Assembly (NCBI RefSeq): GCF_030433435.1
Contig: NZ_JANRHH010000054.1
Location: forward strand, 1 to 56,517
Direction: 5' to 3'
DNA from: Polycladomyces subterraneus
GTDB taxonomy: Bacteria > Bacillota > Bacilli > Thermoactinomycetales > JIR-001
Length of the DNA stretch: 56,517 bases
Made by a program: the position numbers and the translations under genes. Below the pieces are notes generated by a model, which did not search any database, was not told where the DNA came from, and saw only the letters and a program-made list of their open reading frames with translations. Shown piece after piece: positions 16,666 through 23,935 of the stretch (positions within the stretch are counted from its first letter, which is position 1; the number at the start of each line of letters is the position of its first letter).

Positions 16666-16821
16666 ATGTCGGTTCATCCCCAATACATCCCATCATTTTT
16701 GGAGGAATTCCGGTTGTTGAAACTGGAGAGTATGATGCGGGACCTTCACAAGCTGAGTTCGGACGAGCTGAAACGAATCCACGAGGAAATCGAACGCATC
16801 CTATCCTCTCGTGAGGAGTAA
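16666..16821 (+). CDS. Small helical protein (51 aa)
   Basis: ATG at 16666 with AAAGGAG eight nt upstream and a promoter at 16578. The product is a charged, helical peptide (SFLEEFRLLKLESMMRDLHK, then LSSDELKRIHEEIERILSS). No family is recognised. It is 8 nt upstream of the next gene and clearly co-transcribed with it. It falls below the usual annotation length and is easily missed. Confidence 0.75.
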   Translation: MSVHPQYIPSFLEEFRLLKLESMMRDLHKLSSDELKRIHEEIERILSSREE

Positions 16822-16829
16822 ACGACGCA

Positions 16830-17057
16830 ATGAATCATCCAAGTCCCGCAGCCAAATTGTTGATTCAAGCCTACAAGCACATTGATGAAGCAAGAAACTT
16901 GCTGGAAGAAGTAATCAACCAGATGGGACAACACCAGATCGCGATGTTATCTCTTCCGGAAGATATTCAGCATTTGGTCAATGTCGCATTGCAATTGTCC
17001 CCCGAACAGCGGAAAACCCTGCAACGTTTTCTGGAATCCCTCAAAGAAAACGATTGA
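16830..17057 (+). CDS. Small hypothetical protein (75 aa)
   Basis: A soluble helical protein (AAKLLIQAYKHIDEARNLLE, then SLPEDIQHLVNVALQLSPEQ). The start ATG lies 8 nt after the preceding stop, with GAGGAG supplied by the end of that gene, indicating coupling. The two small genes form an operon of unknown function. The transcript reads out toward dispersed repeat copy 2. Confidence 0.75.
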   Translation: MNHPSPAAKLLIQAYKHIDEARNLLEEVINQMGQHQIAMLSLPEDIQHLVNVALQLSPEQRKTLQRFLESLKEND

Positions 17058-17249
17058 CACCCCCATACAACTGAAAACTACATCCTTTTTCGGTATTTCA
17101 AGTCACTTTCTTGGTTGTTCGTCCCCTGCTCACTTTCCACATTACCCATATCATAATAAACACTGCTTTCAAACCGCAGTCTGGCGTTGATTGTTTCACA
17201 GTTACACCGACGGCTAATGCCTGTGGAACATCAACGCCTTTTTCATTGT

Positions 17250-17450
17250 GTGTCTGGTACATTGCTTTCCCGACTCGCTGCACCTACGCCATTCAGGAAG
17301 CAGATGATGACCGCTCCGACCGGGTCAGCGCAGGACGCGGGCAATGTACGCTTCGCTTTGAGGAAATTGCCCGCGATTTCAATCCTCCACTTCCCGTGTC
17401 TTCGCTTAGTCAGGGCTTAGGTCTTCAATCGCTGGAAAATATTGCTACCT
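17250..17450 (+). repeat. Dispersed structured repeat, copy 2
   Basis: This begins GTGTCTGGTACATTGCTTTCC and contains CCGCTCCGACCGGGTCAG, then CGCAGGACGCGGGCAATGTA. Its arms CGCGGGCAAT (17336-17345) and ATTGCCCGCG (17366-17375) pair perfectly over 10 bp. Further right it shares GTCTTCGCT and GGGCTTAGG with copies 3 and 4. It lies in the gene-free stretch 17058-17593. Nothing else was recognised there. Confidence 0.85.
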
Positions 17451-17593
17451 TACGATGATAAGACTGCCCTAGTGTCCGCAAAAAAAACGTAAGCCGTTTT
17501 CCAGCTTGGATGGAAGGCAGGATCACGGCTTTCGTCATCTTAAAAATCCAATCTCATAAGTATTTCCAGTGAGACGAAAATATTAAAATCTGA

Positions 17594-18040
17594 TCACGAA
17601 TTTTTGTTTCTGGGCGATTTCGTGGTAGTATGTAGTTGTCGAACCAATACGGAGGTACGAAATAAGTCGTACATCTTAGCAGCATCGACAGAGGCGAACA
17701 ATCGTGTACCCGGTGTGACACGGTCGGGAGCCTGTATGCGGATGTAATCATGTTGGACAAACCGTTCCAACATACTTCGCCATTGCTGCTCGCTTCCGAG
17801 ATGTTCACGAAACGATGCGTGGAGTTGGTTGACCGAAACGACGGGAGGCGGTTGAAGCCTCATTTCCGGATCCAAACGGGGATAGATCAAAAGTCCCCAC
17901 AAGATGACCAAAGCCGCTTTGGAAGTGATGTCCCAATCGCGGTGAACAGGCACATCAGAACTGTTCTGCTCATGATGGTTCCCGGAGAGCGGATAACGGG
18001 TAGTCAGTAATGAACTGATTTCATTCACTCTCAATTCCAA
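17594..18040 (-). CDS. Hypothetical protein
   Basis: 148 residues from a TTG start that has AAGGAGG eight nt upstream; the longer in-frame reading to 18142 enters AT-rich intergenic DNA and is rejected. The central part SKAALVILWGLLIYPRLD is hydrophobic. The C-terminal 70 residues (SEQQWRSMLERFVQHDYIRI, then ASVDAAKMYDLFRTSVLVRQ) look like a winged-helix-type domain. No family is recognised. It is divergent from the Myb-like gene at 18330, sharing a 290-nt AT-rich control region with it. Confidence 0.6.
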   Translation of the reverse strand: MELRVNEISSLLTTRYPLSGNHHEQNSSDVPVHRDWDITSKAALVILWGLLIYPRLDPEMRLQPPPVVSVNQLHASFREHLGSEQQWRSMLERFVQHDYIRIQAPDRVTPGTRLFASVDAAKMYDLFRTSVLVRQLHTTTKSPRNKNS

Positions 18041-18260
18041 TTCCACGTCCTCCTTCCTGGGCTGACAGCCAATATTTGGTGTAAGTACTCGGATATGTAT
18101 AAATTCTATATTCAGTAATTGTATGGGCAATTTAGTTGACAATTATACTTTTTTGATCATATTTTTGGTTATTACTAGTGTTGATACCCTTTGTTATGTT
18201 GATTATGGAGAAAAACATCGTTTACAAACTAAAATTTAGTCAAAAAAAAGGAGTATATTA

Positions 18261-18293
18261 GTGGAAAAGGTTGTTTCAATTTTGTTATATTGA
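18261..18293 (+). other. Possible 10-codon upstream ORF
   Basis: GTG at 18261 follows AAAAAAAGGAG at good spacing and encodes ten residues (MEKVVSILLY) before a stop, 36 nt ahead of the Myb-like gene. It could be a leader peptide or chance. Confidence 0.3.
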
Positions 18294-18329
18294 AATAGAG
18301 AAATTATTAAGGCTGAGAGGGGGAAACGC

Positions 18330-19148
18330 ATGTTCGATACAAAAAAAGGCAAATATACAGATGAAGAAAACGAAACAATCATAGAGGCGATTAACCAGGG
18401 ATTGGCCCAAGGTCGCCGTGAGCGGGACATTTTAAAAGAACTGGCTGATACTTTGAACCGTGGCTACGCTGGTATCATGTCCCATGTTCGCAAACTACGG
18501 GCGGAATTCCCGGAACGATTTCCATCAAATTACCAAAATGGCCATTCCCCCAACGGTCGAATGAACAGTTGGTCCGAAGAGGAAGAGGAAACGGTGATTC
18601 AAACCGTCAACCGATACTTGAATGAAGGCAAATCTCTGTCGTCCGCCATAGCGGCATTGGAAAAACAATTGTCACGTACACAAGGAGCCATCTATCAGCG
18701 GATTTATACCTTACGCAGAAAATATCCGGACCGTTTCAACCGCTTGCCGGAACAACGTCCGCGTAGACGACGCCGTCTGCAGGATTGGCAAATCCAACGC
18801 CCGGAGATCCGTTCGTTGGACGGTACATTCTCCCAACAGCAGATAGAGAATATTCGGCACGAGATCGCCGCTTCCCATGAACAAGAGAGTCCCGTCAAGG
18901 ACCAGACGAAAGAGTTCTCATCCCCCCGTTATGAACCTTCTTCTGAAGAGCAAATGATTTTAAAAGCTTTTGAAAAGAGATTCGGAAAACCCAACGCTAC
19001 CACTCGTGATAAGCTGGTGCATTTAATGCGCAAGTTCGGTTGTACCCGTGTTTCCATCGCCTTGTTCACGATTACCGAGGACAAAGCATTTCCGACTGTG
19101 GTTGTAGATTTTTTGGAGCAAAATCTGGAAAATAATCACACGATATAA
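18330..19148 (+). CDS. DNA-binding protein with two Myb/SANT-like repeats (RsfA-like)
   Basis: 272 residues. Two homologous Myb/SANT-like modules are visible: residues about 9-66 (YTDEENETIIEAINQGLAQG ... VRKLRAEFPERF) and 80-137 (WSEEEEETVIQTVNRYLNEG ... IYTLRRKYPDRF). A very basic RPRRRRR stretch follows. The C-terminal 65 residues form a separate domain of unknown type (SSEEQMILKAFEKRFGKPNA). Single-module relatives include the prespore regulator RsfA of Bacillus, so a sporulation-stage transcription factor is a reasonable guess. The ATG has GAGAGGGGG upstream. It is followed by a bidirectional terminator. Confidence 0.8.
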   Translation: MFDTKKGKYTDEENETIIEAINQGLAQGRRERDILKELADTLNRGYAGIMSHVRKLRAEFPERFPSNYQNGHSPNGRMNSWSEEEEETVIQTVNRYLNEGKSLSSAIAALEKQLSRTQGAIYQRIYTLRRKYPDRFNRLPEQRPRRRRRLQDWQIQRPEIRSLDGTFSQQQIENIRHEIAASHEQESPVKDQTKEFSSPRYEPSSEEQMILKAFEKRFGKPNATTRDKLVHLMRKFGCTRVSIALFTITEDKAFPTVVVDFLEQNLENNHTI

Positions 19149-19191
19149 CCGTGGGCAACCCTTTGACCATGCACCTACTTGTTGTTTATAC

Positions 19192-19279
19192 AAAAAAAGG
19201 GCGCGTTTTCCCGCCATGGGTCCATCTTTCATGCCGATGGACCGGGCGGAAAAACGCGCCCTTCCTTCAATTTTTTTGC
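19192..19279. terminator. Bidirectional terminator between the Myb-like gene and minE
   Basis: A long hairpin (19199-19262) pairs GGGCGCGTTTT...CCGCC with GGGCGGAAAAACGCGCCC, with an inner GGTCCATC/GATGGACC stem. A T-run (19271-19277) follows on the plus strand and an A-run (19192-19198) precedes it, so it can stop transcription from both sides. Confidence 0.85.
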
Positions 19280-19533
19280 TTCACTCGGACTGGGATACTG
19301 GCACATAAAACGGTTGTTCGATCTCCTCCCCTCGATTGGGGACGCACTTCCACTTGGCCGACCACATCGAAACCGAAATCATCGCACAGCTCGATCAGGC
19401 GGATCCGAAATTGTTTCAATTTGGCCTCATCGATTTCCGACCGTTGATAGCTCAAAACGAGAGACAAACGATCATCCGCCGTAGGTGCGGTGGGCTGATC
19501 CTTGTCCCTACTGAACATATTGAGAAACGCCAC
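19267..19533 (-). CDS. minE: Cell division topological specificity factor MinE
   Basis: 88 residues, the normal MinE length. It has an N-terminal amphipathic membrane-targeting segment (MAFLNMFSRD), then ADDRLSLVLSYQRSEIDEAK, which corresponds to the MinD-stimulating helix/strand, and a C-terminal dimerisation part ending GDRTTVLCASIPV. MinE activates MinD ATPase to restrict division to midcell. The GTG at 19533 has TGAGGTGA upstream and is preferred over 19542. It starts 10 nt after the minD stop. MinE is absent from B. subtilis, which uses DivIVA/MinJ. No minC is adjacent here. Confidence 0.82.
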   Translation of the reverse strand: MAFLNMFSRDKDQPTAPTADDRLSLVLSYQRSEIDEAKLKQFRIRLIELCDDFGFDVVGQVEVRPQSRGGDRTTVLCASIPVRVKQKN

Positions 19534-19543
19534 GGACTTCACC

Positions 19544-20356
19544 TCAATTTAACGCACTCGCGATATGGAACAGCCGTTTGATTCGAGAGATCAACCCATT
19601 TTCCTCCAACTCGAGAAACGGGACTTCTTCCCCGTTGATTCTTCGGGCAATATTGGAAAACGCTTTGCCCGCCAACGACTTCTGATCCAAAATGACGGGT
19701 TCACCCGTGTTGGATGAACGAATGATGCGTTTGTCCTCAGGCACAATGCCCAGCAGATTGATTGCCAGATGGTTTTGTACCCGTTCCACACTCAACATAT
19801 CCCCATCACGTACCATCCCGGGCTGCACCCGGTTGACGATCAAATCGATCTGTTTGAGATCGGCCGCTTCCAACAAGCCGATTACACGGTCAGAATCGCG
19901 TACCGACGGAATTTCGGGGTTAACCACTAAGATGGCACGGTCCGCCGCAGCGATGGCATTCCGAAAACCGCCTTCGATTCCTGCAGGTGAATCGATCAAG
20001 ATGTAGTCAAACTCGTTTCGCAGTTCATCCACCACTTGTTTGACCTGTGCCGGTGTGACCTCTTCCTTGTAGCGCGTTTGCGCCGCCGGCAAGAGGGCCA
20101 AACCCGGATATTCCTTGTGGCGAACCAATGCTTGCCGCAGTTTTCCCGTACCTTCGATCACGTCCACCAGATCATACACGATGCGATTTTCCAACCCCAG
20201 CATCAGATCCAGCTTGCGAAGACCGATATCGGTGTCTACCAGACACACTTTTTTGCCGAGTTGTGCCAATCCCAAGCCGACCGAAGCGACGGTCGTCGAT
20301 TTTCCCACACCGCCTTTACCACTCGTAATGGTAATCGCGACAGATTCGTGCTTCAT
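19544..20356 (-). CDS. minD: Septum site-determining protein MinD
   Basis: 270-residue ParA/MinD ATPase. The deviant Walker A motif SGKGGVGKSTT is at about residue 12, the MinD signature VCLVDTDIGLRKLDLMLGLE follows, and DYILIDSPAGIE marks Walker B. The C-terminus ends in an amphipathic helix (ENGLISRIKRLFHIASALN), the membrane-targeting sequence. The ATG at 20356 has AAAGGGG upstream. It heads a minDE operon preceded by a leader of about 250 nt with strong secondary structure. Confidence 0.96.
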   Translation of the reverse strand: MKHESVAITITSGKGGVGKSTTVASVGLGLAQLGKKVCLVDTDIGLRKLDLMLGLENRIVYDLVDVIEGTGKLRQALVRHKEYPGLALLPAAQTRYKEEVTPAQVKQVVDELRNEFDYILIDSPAGIEGGFRNAIAAADRAILVVNPEIPSVRDSDRVIGLLEAADLKQIDLIVNRVQPGMVRDGDMLSVERVQNHLAINLLGIVPEDKRIIRSSNTGEPVILDQKSLAGKAFSNIARRINGEEVPFLELEENGLISRIKRLFHIASALN

Positions 20357-20455
20357 ACTCGTTACCCCTTTCCCCAACCCTCTGTCTCGATTCGACTGAT
20401 CCCGCCTCCAGTAGGGTGCTCTTACACCCATGCGGGGAATCTGCTTTCCGAAAGC

Positions 20456-20602
20456 TAGGGGTTGTGTCATCCAAACCCTCTTTGCGACTCACACCGCAAA
20501 GATGTGTACCGCTTATATACACGCGGGTAACGAGACCCGAGATCGTACGGCGATCACCCAAGCCTGAAACAATGAGAATCCTGTTGCTATGACACAACCC
20601 TA
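20456..20602 (-). ncRNA. Structured leader RNA (or small inverted-repeat element) upstream of minD
   Basis: The two ends pair (20456-20470 with 20589-20602: TAGGG(G)TTGTGTCAT, 14 bp plus a bulge). On the minus strand they enclose four hairpins: GATCG/CGATC, CGGGT/ACCCG, GTGTA/TACAC and CTTTGCG/CGCAAAG. This gives a closed multi-branch fold. It starts within about 10 nt of the start predicted by the promoter at 20616. Two more hairpins (GCTTT/AAAGC and GGGTG/CACCC) lie between it and minD. It matches no riboswitch class I recognise. A non-autonomous mobile element with terminal inverted repeats is the alternative. Confidence 0.5.
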
Positions 20603-20615
20603 AAGATTACCCATT

Positions 20616-20643
20616 ATTGTATCAAACATAGTATGGAGGCAAA
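20616..20643 (-). promoter_or_regulatory. Promoter of minDE
   Basis: Minus strand TTTGCC (20638-20643), 16-nt spacer, TACAAT (20616-20621). The predicted start near 20609 is immediately before the structured leader. Confidence 0.55.
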
Positions 20644-20785
20644 AGACAAATTTTACCTTAATAACGGGTCCTCCCTCCGCATTTCCGGGACAGGTGTCGA
20701 AACGTGTGTCATACCCACTTTTTTCTTTTCAAAGAAAGTTTTTCGTCACACACCGGCTCGTGTCCTGCCAAAACGCCATTCTTTC

Positions 20786-21523
20786 TCAAACAGACTGGAA
20801 AAAAACTTCTCCGCATGTGTCGCATCGTGTCGCCTGCGGGTTGATTTGGATACCGCACCCTGGACAAACCACGATTTCTTCAAAACCTGTAGTGTGTTGT
20901 GTTTGGGAATGAACGGCAGACGCAGCGTGAGTATCATGATTGCCGTCGTAACCGGTTTGTGGCGTGGATTGGACAGTGTCAGCTGAAGACAAATCCAGGT
21001 TGATTTTGGGCAGGGTATACTTTCGAAAATCCATTTTATTCCTGGTGCGTTGGGATTCTGCAGTCGAATGGGATGTTGGTTGTTCGACTCCTGGTGAATC
21101 CGATTCGGGAGTATGTACACGGTTATGTACGGGTCGCCCAGAAGAAACATATTCTTGTATCGTGAATCTCTTACCACAACTCGGACATGTGTCCAAACTC
21201 TTATCAATTACCGTTTGGCAACCCGGACACGCCCGTTTTCCTTTGACGTCCAACAATTCTTGTTCCAAAATCTCCACCTGCTGTTTGAGGTCCCTTATCG
21301 CGTCCAACATTTCCCGTATATCCGCATTCAACACAAGCTCGGTCTTTGATTCCCACACTTCCGACACCGCTTGTCCCAAACGGCGGTACAGTCGGTCGAT
21401 ATCCTCTTTTTTCCCCTTGATTTTCATACTCAACCGACTAATCTCCAACATCTGTTGCGATTTATGTCCAGCCGTTTCCATGCCCTTTTCTAAACGGTCT
21501 TTCAACTCTTTCAACAGTTTCAC
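20786..21523 (-). CDS. Zinc-ribbon protein with coiled coil
   Basis: 245 residues. The first 90 are an amphipathic coiled coil (LKELKDRLEKGMETAGHKSQ ... IRDLKQQVEILEQELLDVKG). A four-Cys zinc ribbon follows (CPGCQTVIDKSLDTCPSCG, about 98-116), then a long polar, Ser/Thr/Gln-rich linker. A second, independent zinc ribbon is at the extreme C-terminus (CPGCGIQINPQATRCDTCG). Proteins of this layout are common in Bacillota and mostly uncharacterised. The GTG start has AAGGAGGG seven nt upstream. It is upstream of, and in the same direction as, minDE, but 430 nt with its own promoter separate them. Confidence 0.8.
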   Translation of the reverse strand: MKLLKELKDRLEKGMETAGHKSQQMLEISRLSMKIKGKKEDIDRLYRRLGQAVSEVWESKTELVLNADIREMLDAIRDLKQQVEILEQELLDVKGKRACPGCQTVIDKSLDTCPSCGKRFTIQEYVSSGRPVHNRVHTPESDSPGVEQPTSHSTAESQRTRNKMDFRKYTLPKINLDLSSADTVQSTPQTGYDGNHDTHAASAVHSQTQHTTGFEEIVVCPGCGIQINPQATRCDTCGEVFFQSV

Positions 21524-21644
21524 GGGGCTCCCTCCTTATATCCATCAAATCCTGTAAGGATGTTAGTCGTGTGCCGATACAACTTTATTATAAAGGTTTT
21601 TTGCCATTGGTTTCCGGTCTATTTTTGATGGTTTTTCGCCAAAC

Positions 21645-21670
21645 AAAAAAAACTGAGCACGGATGCTCAG
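21645..21670 (-). terminator. Rho-independent terminator
   Basis: Minus strand CTGAGCA-4 nt-TGCTCAG followed by TTTTTTTTG: a perfect 7-bp stem and 8-nt T-tract, 37 nt after the polyproline gene. Confidence 0.85.
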
Positions 21671-21707
21671 GGAAAATGACAAATTTCAAAAAGAACCGGA
21701 CAACCCT

Positions 21708-21923
21708 TTAGTCCAGCCACTCTCCGGGAGGAAATGGCCCGGGAGGTCCATCAAAAAACGGTCCCGGGGGTGGTGGTGGCGGGGGTGGGGGTGGTGGCGG
21801 GGGCGGCGGCCCCAATACGCCCGGTCCCGGGGGTGGTCCCCATCTTTGTTTAAATCCCGGCCCTCTCAAACCTCTGGGCGGGAAGAACGGTCTCGGCACT
21901 CTTCTTCCAAACAATCCAAACAA
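21708..21923 (-). CDS. Polyproline, Gly/Pro-rich small protein
   Basis: 71 residues read from a TTG with AAAGGAG eight nt upstream. The N-terminus is LFGLFGRRVPRPFFPPRGLR. A Gly/Pro/Trp section leads to a run of 15 prolines, then PGPFFDGPPGPFPPGEWLD. A strong terminator follows, which supports a real gene. The composition recalls spore-surface or coat proteins, but no family is recognised. The proline run is encoded mainly by CCG, CCA and CCC codons in a G/C repeat that may vary in length between strains. Confidence 0.55.
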   Translation of the reverse strand: MFGLFGRRVPRPFFPPRGLRGPGFKQRWGPPPGPGVLGPPPPPPPPPPPPPPPGPFFDGPPGPFPPGEWLD

Positions 21924-22064
21924 CGGCGCCACTCCTTTCTCCGTCTGCAAGCAAAGCGGATCTACGGGCCTGTTCCTATCCTATGAAAGGAGGGCGGTAT
22001 CCGTCTGGTCACGCGTTGAGGGCGGATATGGAATTGAGGCGGATAAGAGATTTCGTTAACGCCC

Positions 22065-23312
22065 TCACCTGATGGTGGGAGCGTGATCCCCCGCTGCATG
22101 TTTTTCCATCGGGGAATCGTGTGCGGTGGACGGCGTGAATTTGAGACCTGCTTTCAACCACCACGCGCCGAGGAACAATAAGGCGGCGGTCACGTAAAAT
22201 ATGCCGTGAAAACCGATCCACCTGTACAGGTAACCGCAAGTGATGGGGCCCAGCATATTTCCCAAGGAAACGGCACTGGTGCTGTATCCGTATGCGGTAC
22301 TTTCTTTTCCTTTGGGAGCATATTGACGCACCAATGTGTTGAGCGAAGGCAACAGCCCACCGACGCACAGCCCCAACAAGAAGCGCAACAGCAACAGTTG
22401 CCACACATAATGCACCCAGGCGTGCGGGATAAAGAGTACTGCCGCCCCGAGCATCGCGAAAAACAACACTTTTTCCGAACCATACCGGTCACCCAACCGG
22501 CCCAATACCGGAGATGCCAACATATTGGCCAATCCTGTGACAGCCGTCACCAGTCCGGCAAAGAAGGCCACATAGCCGCCTGGCGCTCCCAATTCCGATA
22601 CGTACCCCGGCATCTGCGGCATCGGTCCCAATACGGCGAACTGCAACAGAAAACCGACCGTAAACAGGATGACCAACGGACGCTGGTGCAAGATAGCGGA
22701 ACCCTCAGCCCAAAAGCCGGCTGTTTCACTTGATGGTTGAGGCCGCTTCTCTTCTTTGACAGCTAACAAAACGACCAGAGTCGCCAATCCGAGCAGAGCG
22801 CCAGTCAAAAAAAAGATGTCACGGTAACCGATCACTTCTGCCAAGACGCCGCCGATAAACGGCCCCATGATCGAGCCGGCCACCGCTCCGGATTGCAACA
22901 GACCGAGCGCATATCCGGCATGTTCTTTGGGCGTATTGGTGGCCGTTAATGAGATGGACGCGGGAATAAATCCGGAAATCGTACCGTTCAACATACGTAA
23001 CAGCAACAGTTGCAGGGGCGAAGTGGCCAATCCCATCAGCATGATCACGACTGACATGCCGAATCCCGAACGCAAAACCATAATCTTTCGGCCGTACCGG
23101 TCCGCCAGTGTGCCCCAGACCGGCGCCATCAAAAACGAAGTCAAAAAGTTGGCGCCAAAGACCAATCCCGCCCACAGTTGTCTCTCCGCAGGGTCCCTCA
23201 TTCCTAATTCCTGCAGATACAACGGCAGAAACGGGACGACCATCGACATTGCGCTCAATACCAAAAACTGAGATACCATGAGAATGTACAAATTTCGTCG
23301 CCAAATGGGCAT
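22065..23312 (-). CDS. MFS multidrug efflux transporter (MdtG-like)
   Basis: 415-residue major facilitator with 12 predicted membrane helices. The MFS loop 2-3 motif is GTLADRYGRKIMVLRSG near residue 65, and it recurs in degenerate form in the second half as GRLGDRYGSEKVLFF. The segment GYALGLLQSGAVAGSIMGPFIGG is the antiporter motif C of drug:H+ antiporters. The closest recalled relatives are MdtG/YfmO-like pumps. The ATG has GGGAGAGG upstream. A palindrome in its upstream region (23354-23370) may be a repressor site. Confidence 0.9.
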   Translation of the reverse strand: MPIWRRNLYILMVSQFLVLSAMSMVVPFLPLYLQELGMRDPAERQLWAGLVFGANFLTSFLMAPVWGTLADRYGRKIMVLRSGFGMSVVIMLMGLATSPLQLLLLRMLNGTISGFIPASISLTATNTPKEHAGYALGLLQSGAVAGSIMGPFIGGVLAEVIGYRDIFFLTGALLGLATLVVLLAVKEEKRPQPSSETAGFWAEGSAILHQRPLVILFTVGFLLQFAVLGPMPQMPGYVSELGAPGGYVAFFAGLVTAVTGLANMLASPVLGRLGDRYGSEKVLFFAMLGAAVLFIPHAWVHYVWQLLLLRFLLGLCVGGLLPSLNTLVRQYAPKGKESTAYGYSTSAVSLGNMLGPITCGYLYRWIGFHGIFYVTAALLFLGAWWLKAGLKFTPSTAHDSPMEKHAAGDHAPTIR

Positions 23313-23353
23313 AAAGGTCCTCTCCCGATGTATTTGTCTTTCGCTTTCCCTCT

Positions 23354-23370
23354 ATTTCGCTGAGCGAAAT
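23354..23370. promoter_or_regulatory. Palindrome upstream of the MFS gene, possible operator
   Basis: ATTTCGC-TGA-GCGAAAT is a perfect 7-bp inverted repeat 42 nt before the MFS start, between the ylbG terminator and the transporter. Size and symmetry fit a TetR/MarR-type site. No such regulator is adjacent. Confidence 0.4.
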
Positions 23371-23381
23371 ATTAGGATGAG

Positions 23382-23407
23382 AAAAAGCCGCCCTTTGGTG
23401 GGCAGCT
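23382..23407 (-). terminator. Terminator of ylbG
   Basis: Minus strand AGCTGCCC-6 nt-GGGCGGCT, followed by TTTTTC. One mismatched pair in an 8-bp stem. It overlaps the ylbG stop codon. Confidence 0.7.
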
Positions 23408-23696
23408 ATTTTTCCGTCTTGATTCCAACTGATGATCCATCCTTCGACTTTTCCAATGTACGTTGAAAATCGGTCGTCCATTCGCGCCGCAGGGAACGTT
23501 CCACGCGTGTGACGTACGGAAGGCGTTCAATTTTTCGGATCGTTTGATCCGATTTACGGCCATCGATGTAGAGATACACATATTTCAACCGCTTGGAGAC
23601 AAAATGGATGTTTCCCATACGCCGCAATGAACTCGCTGCCTTCAGATCTTTGACCCACACAGCCAAACCCAGCCGGTCAGAAAAAGGAAACGACAT
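23406..23696 (-). CDS. ylbG: YlbG family protein (DUF2129)
   Basis: 96 residues matching the small Bacillales YlbG family: FSDRLGLAVWVKDLKAASSL, then RRMGNIHFVSKRLKYVYLYI and RKIERLPYVTRVERSLR. Function is unknown. The ATG at 23696 has AAAGGAG ten nt upstream. In B. subtilis ylbF and ylbG are adjacent; here they keep the same order and strand, but a plus-strand ORF lies between them. Confidence 0.9.
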   Translation of the reverse strand: MSFPFSDRLGLAVWVKDLKAASSLRRMGNIHFVSKRLKYVYLYIDGRKSDQTIRKIERLPYVTRVERSLRREWTTDFQRTLEKSKDGSSVGIKTEK

Positions 23697-23935
23697 GATC
23701 GGCTCTCCTTTTTGCGCCGTGTTTTGCAAAGGTTGTTCACCTTTTGTAAAGGCAGTGCATTACACTATATATGGTAACATGTCAGCTCTACCCAGATCAA
23801 CTGACGAACATTTCCTGCCCTATACCTATTTTCGATCGGATTTGGTACAATAGGTGGAACAATGGGTCGATGGCGGACCCCACCGCCAATCTGGAAATGG
23901 GAGTGTGAAGAACAGGCGGCATCCGCCGGTTCCTC

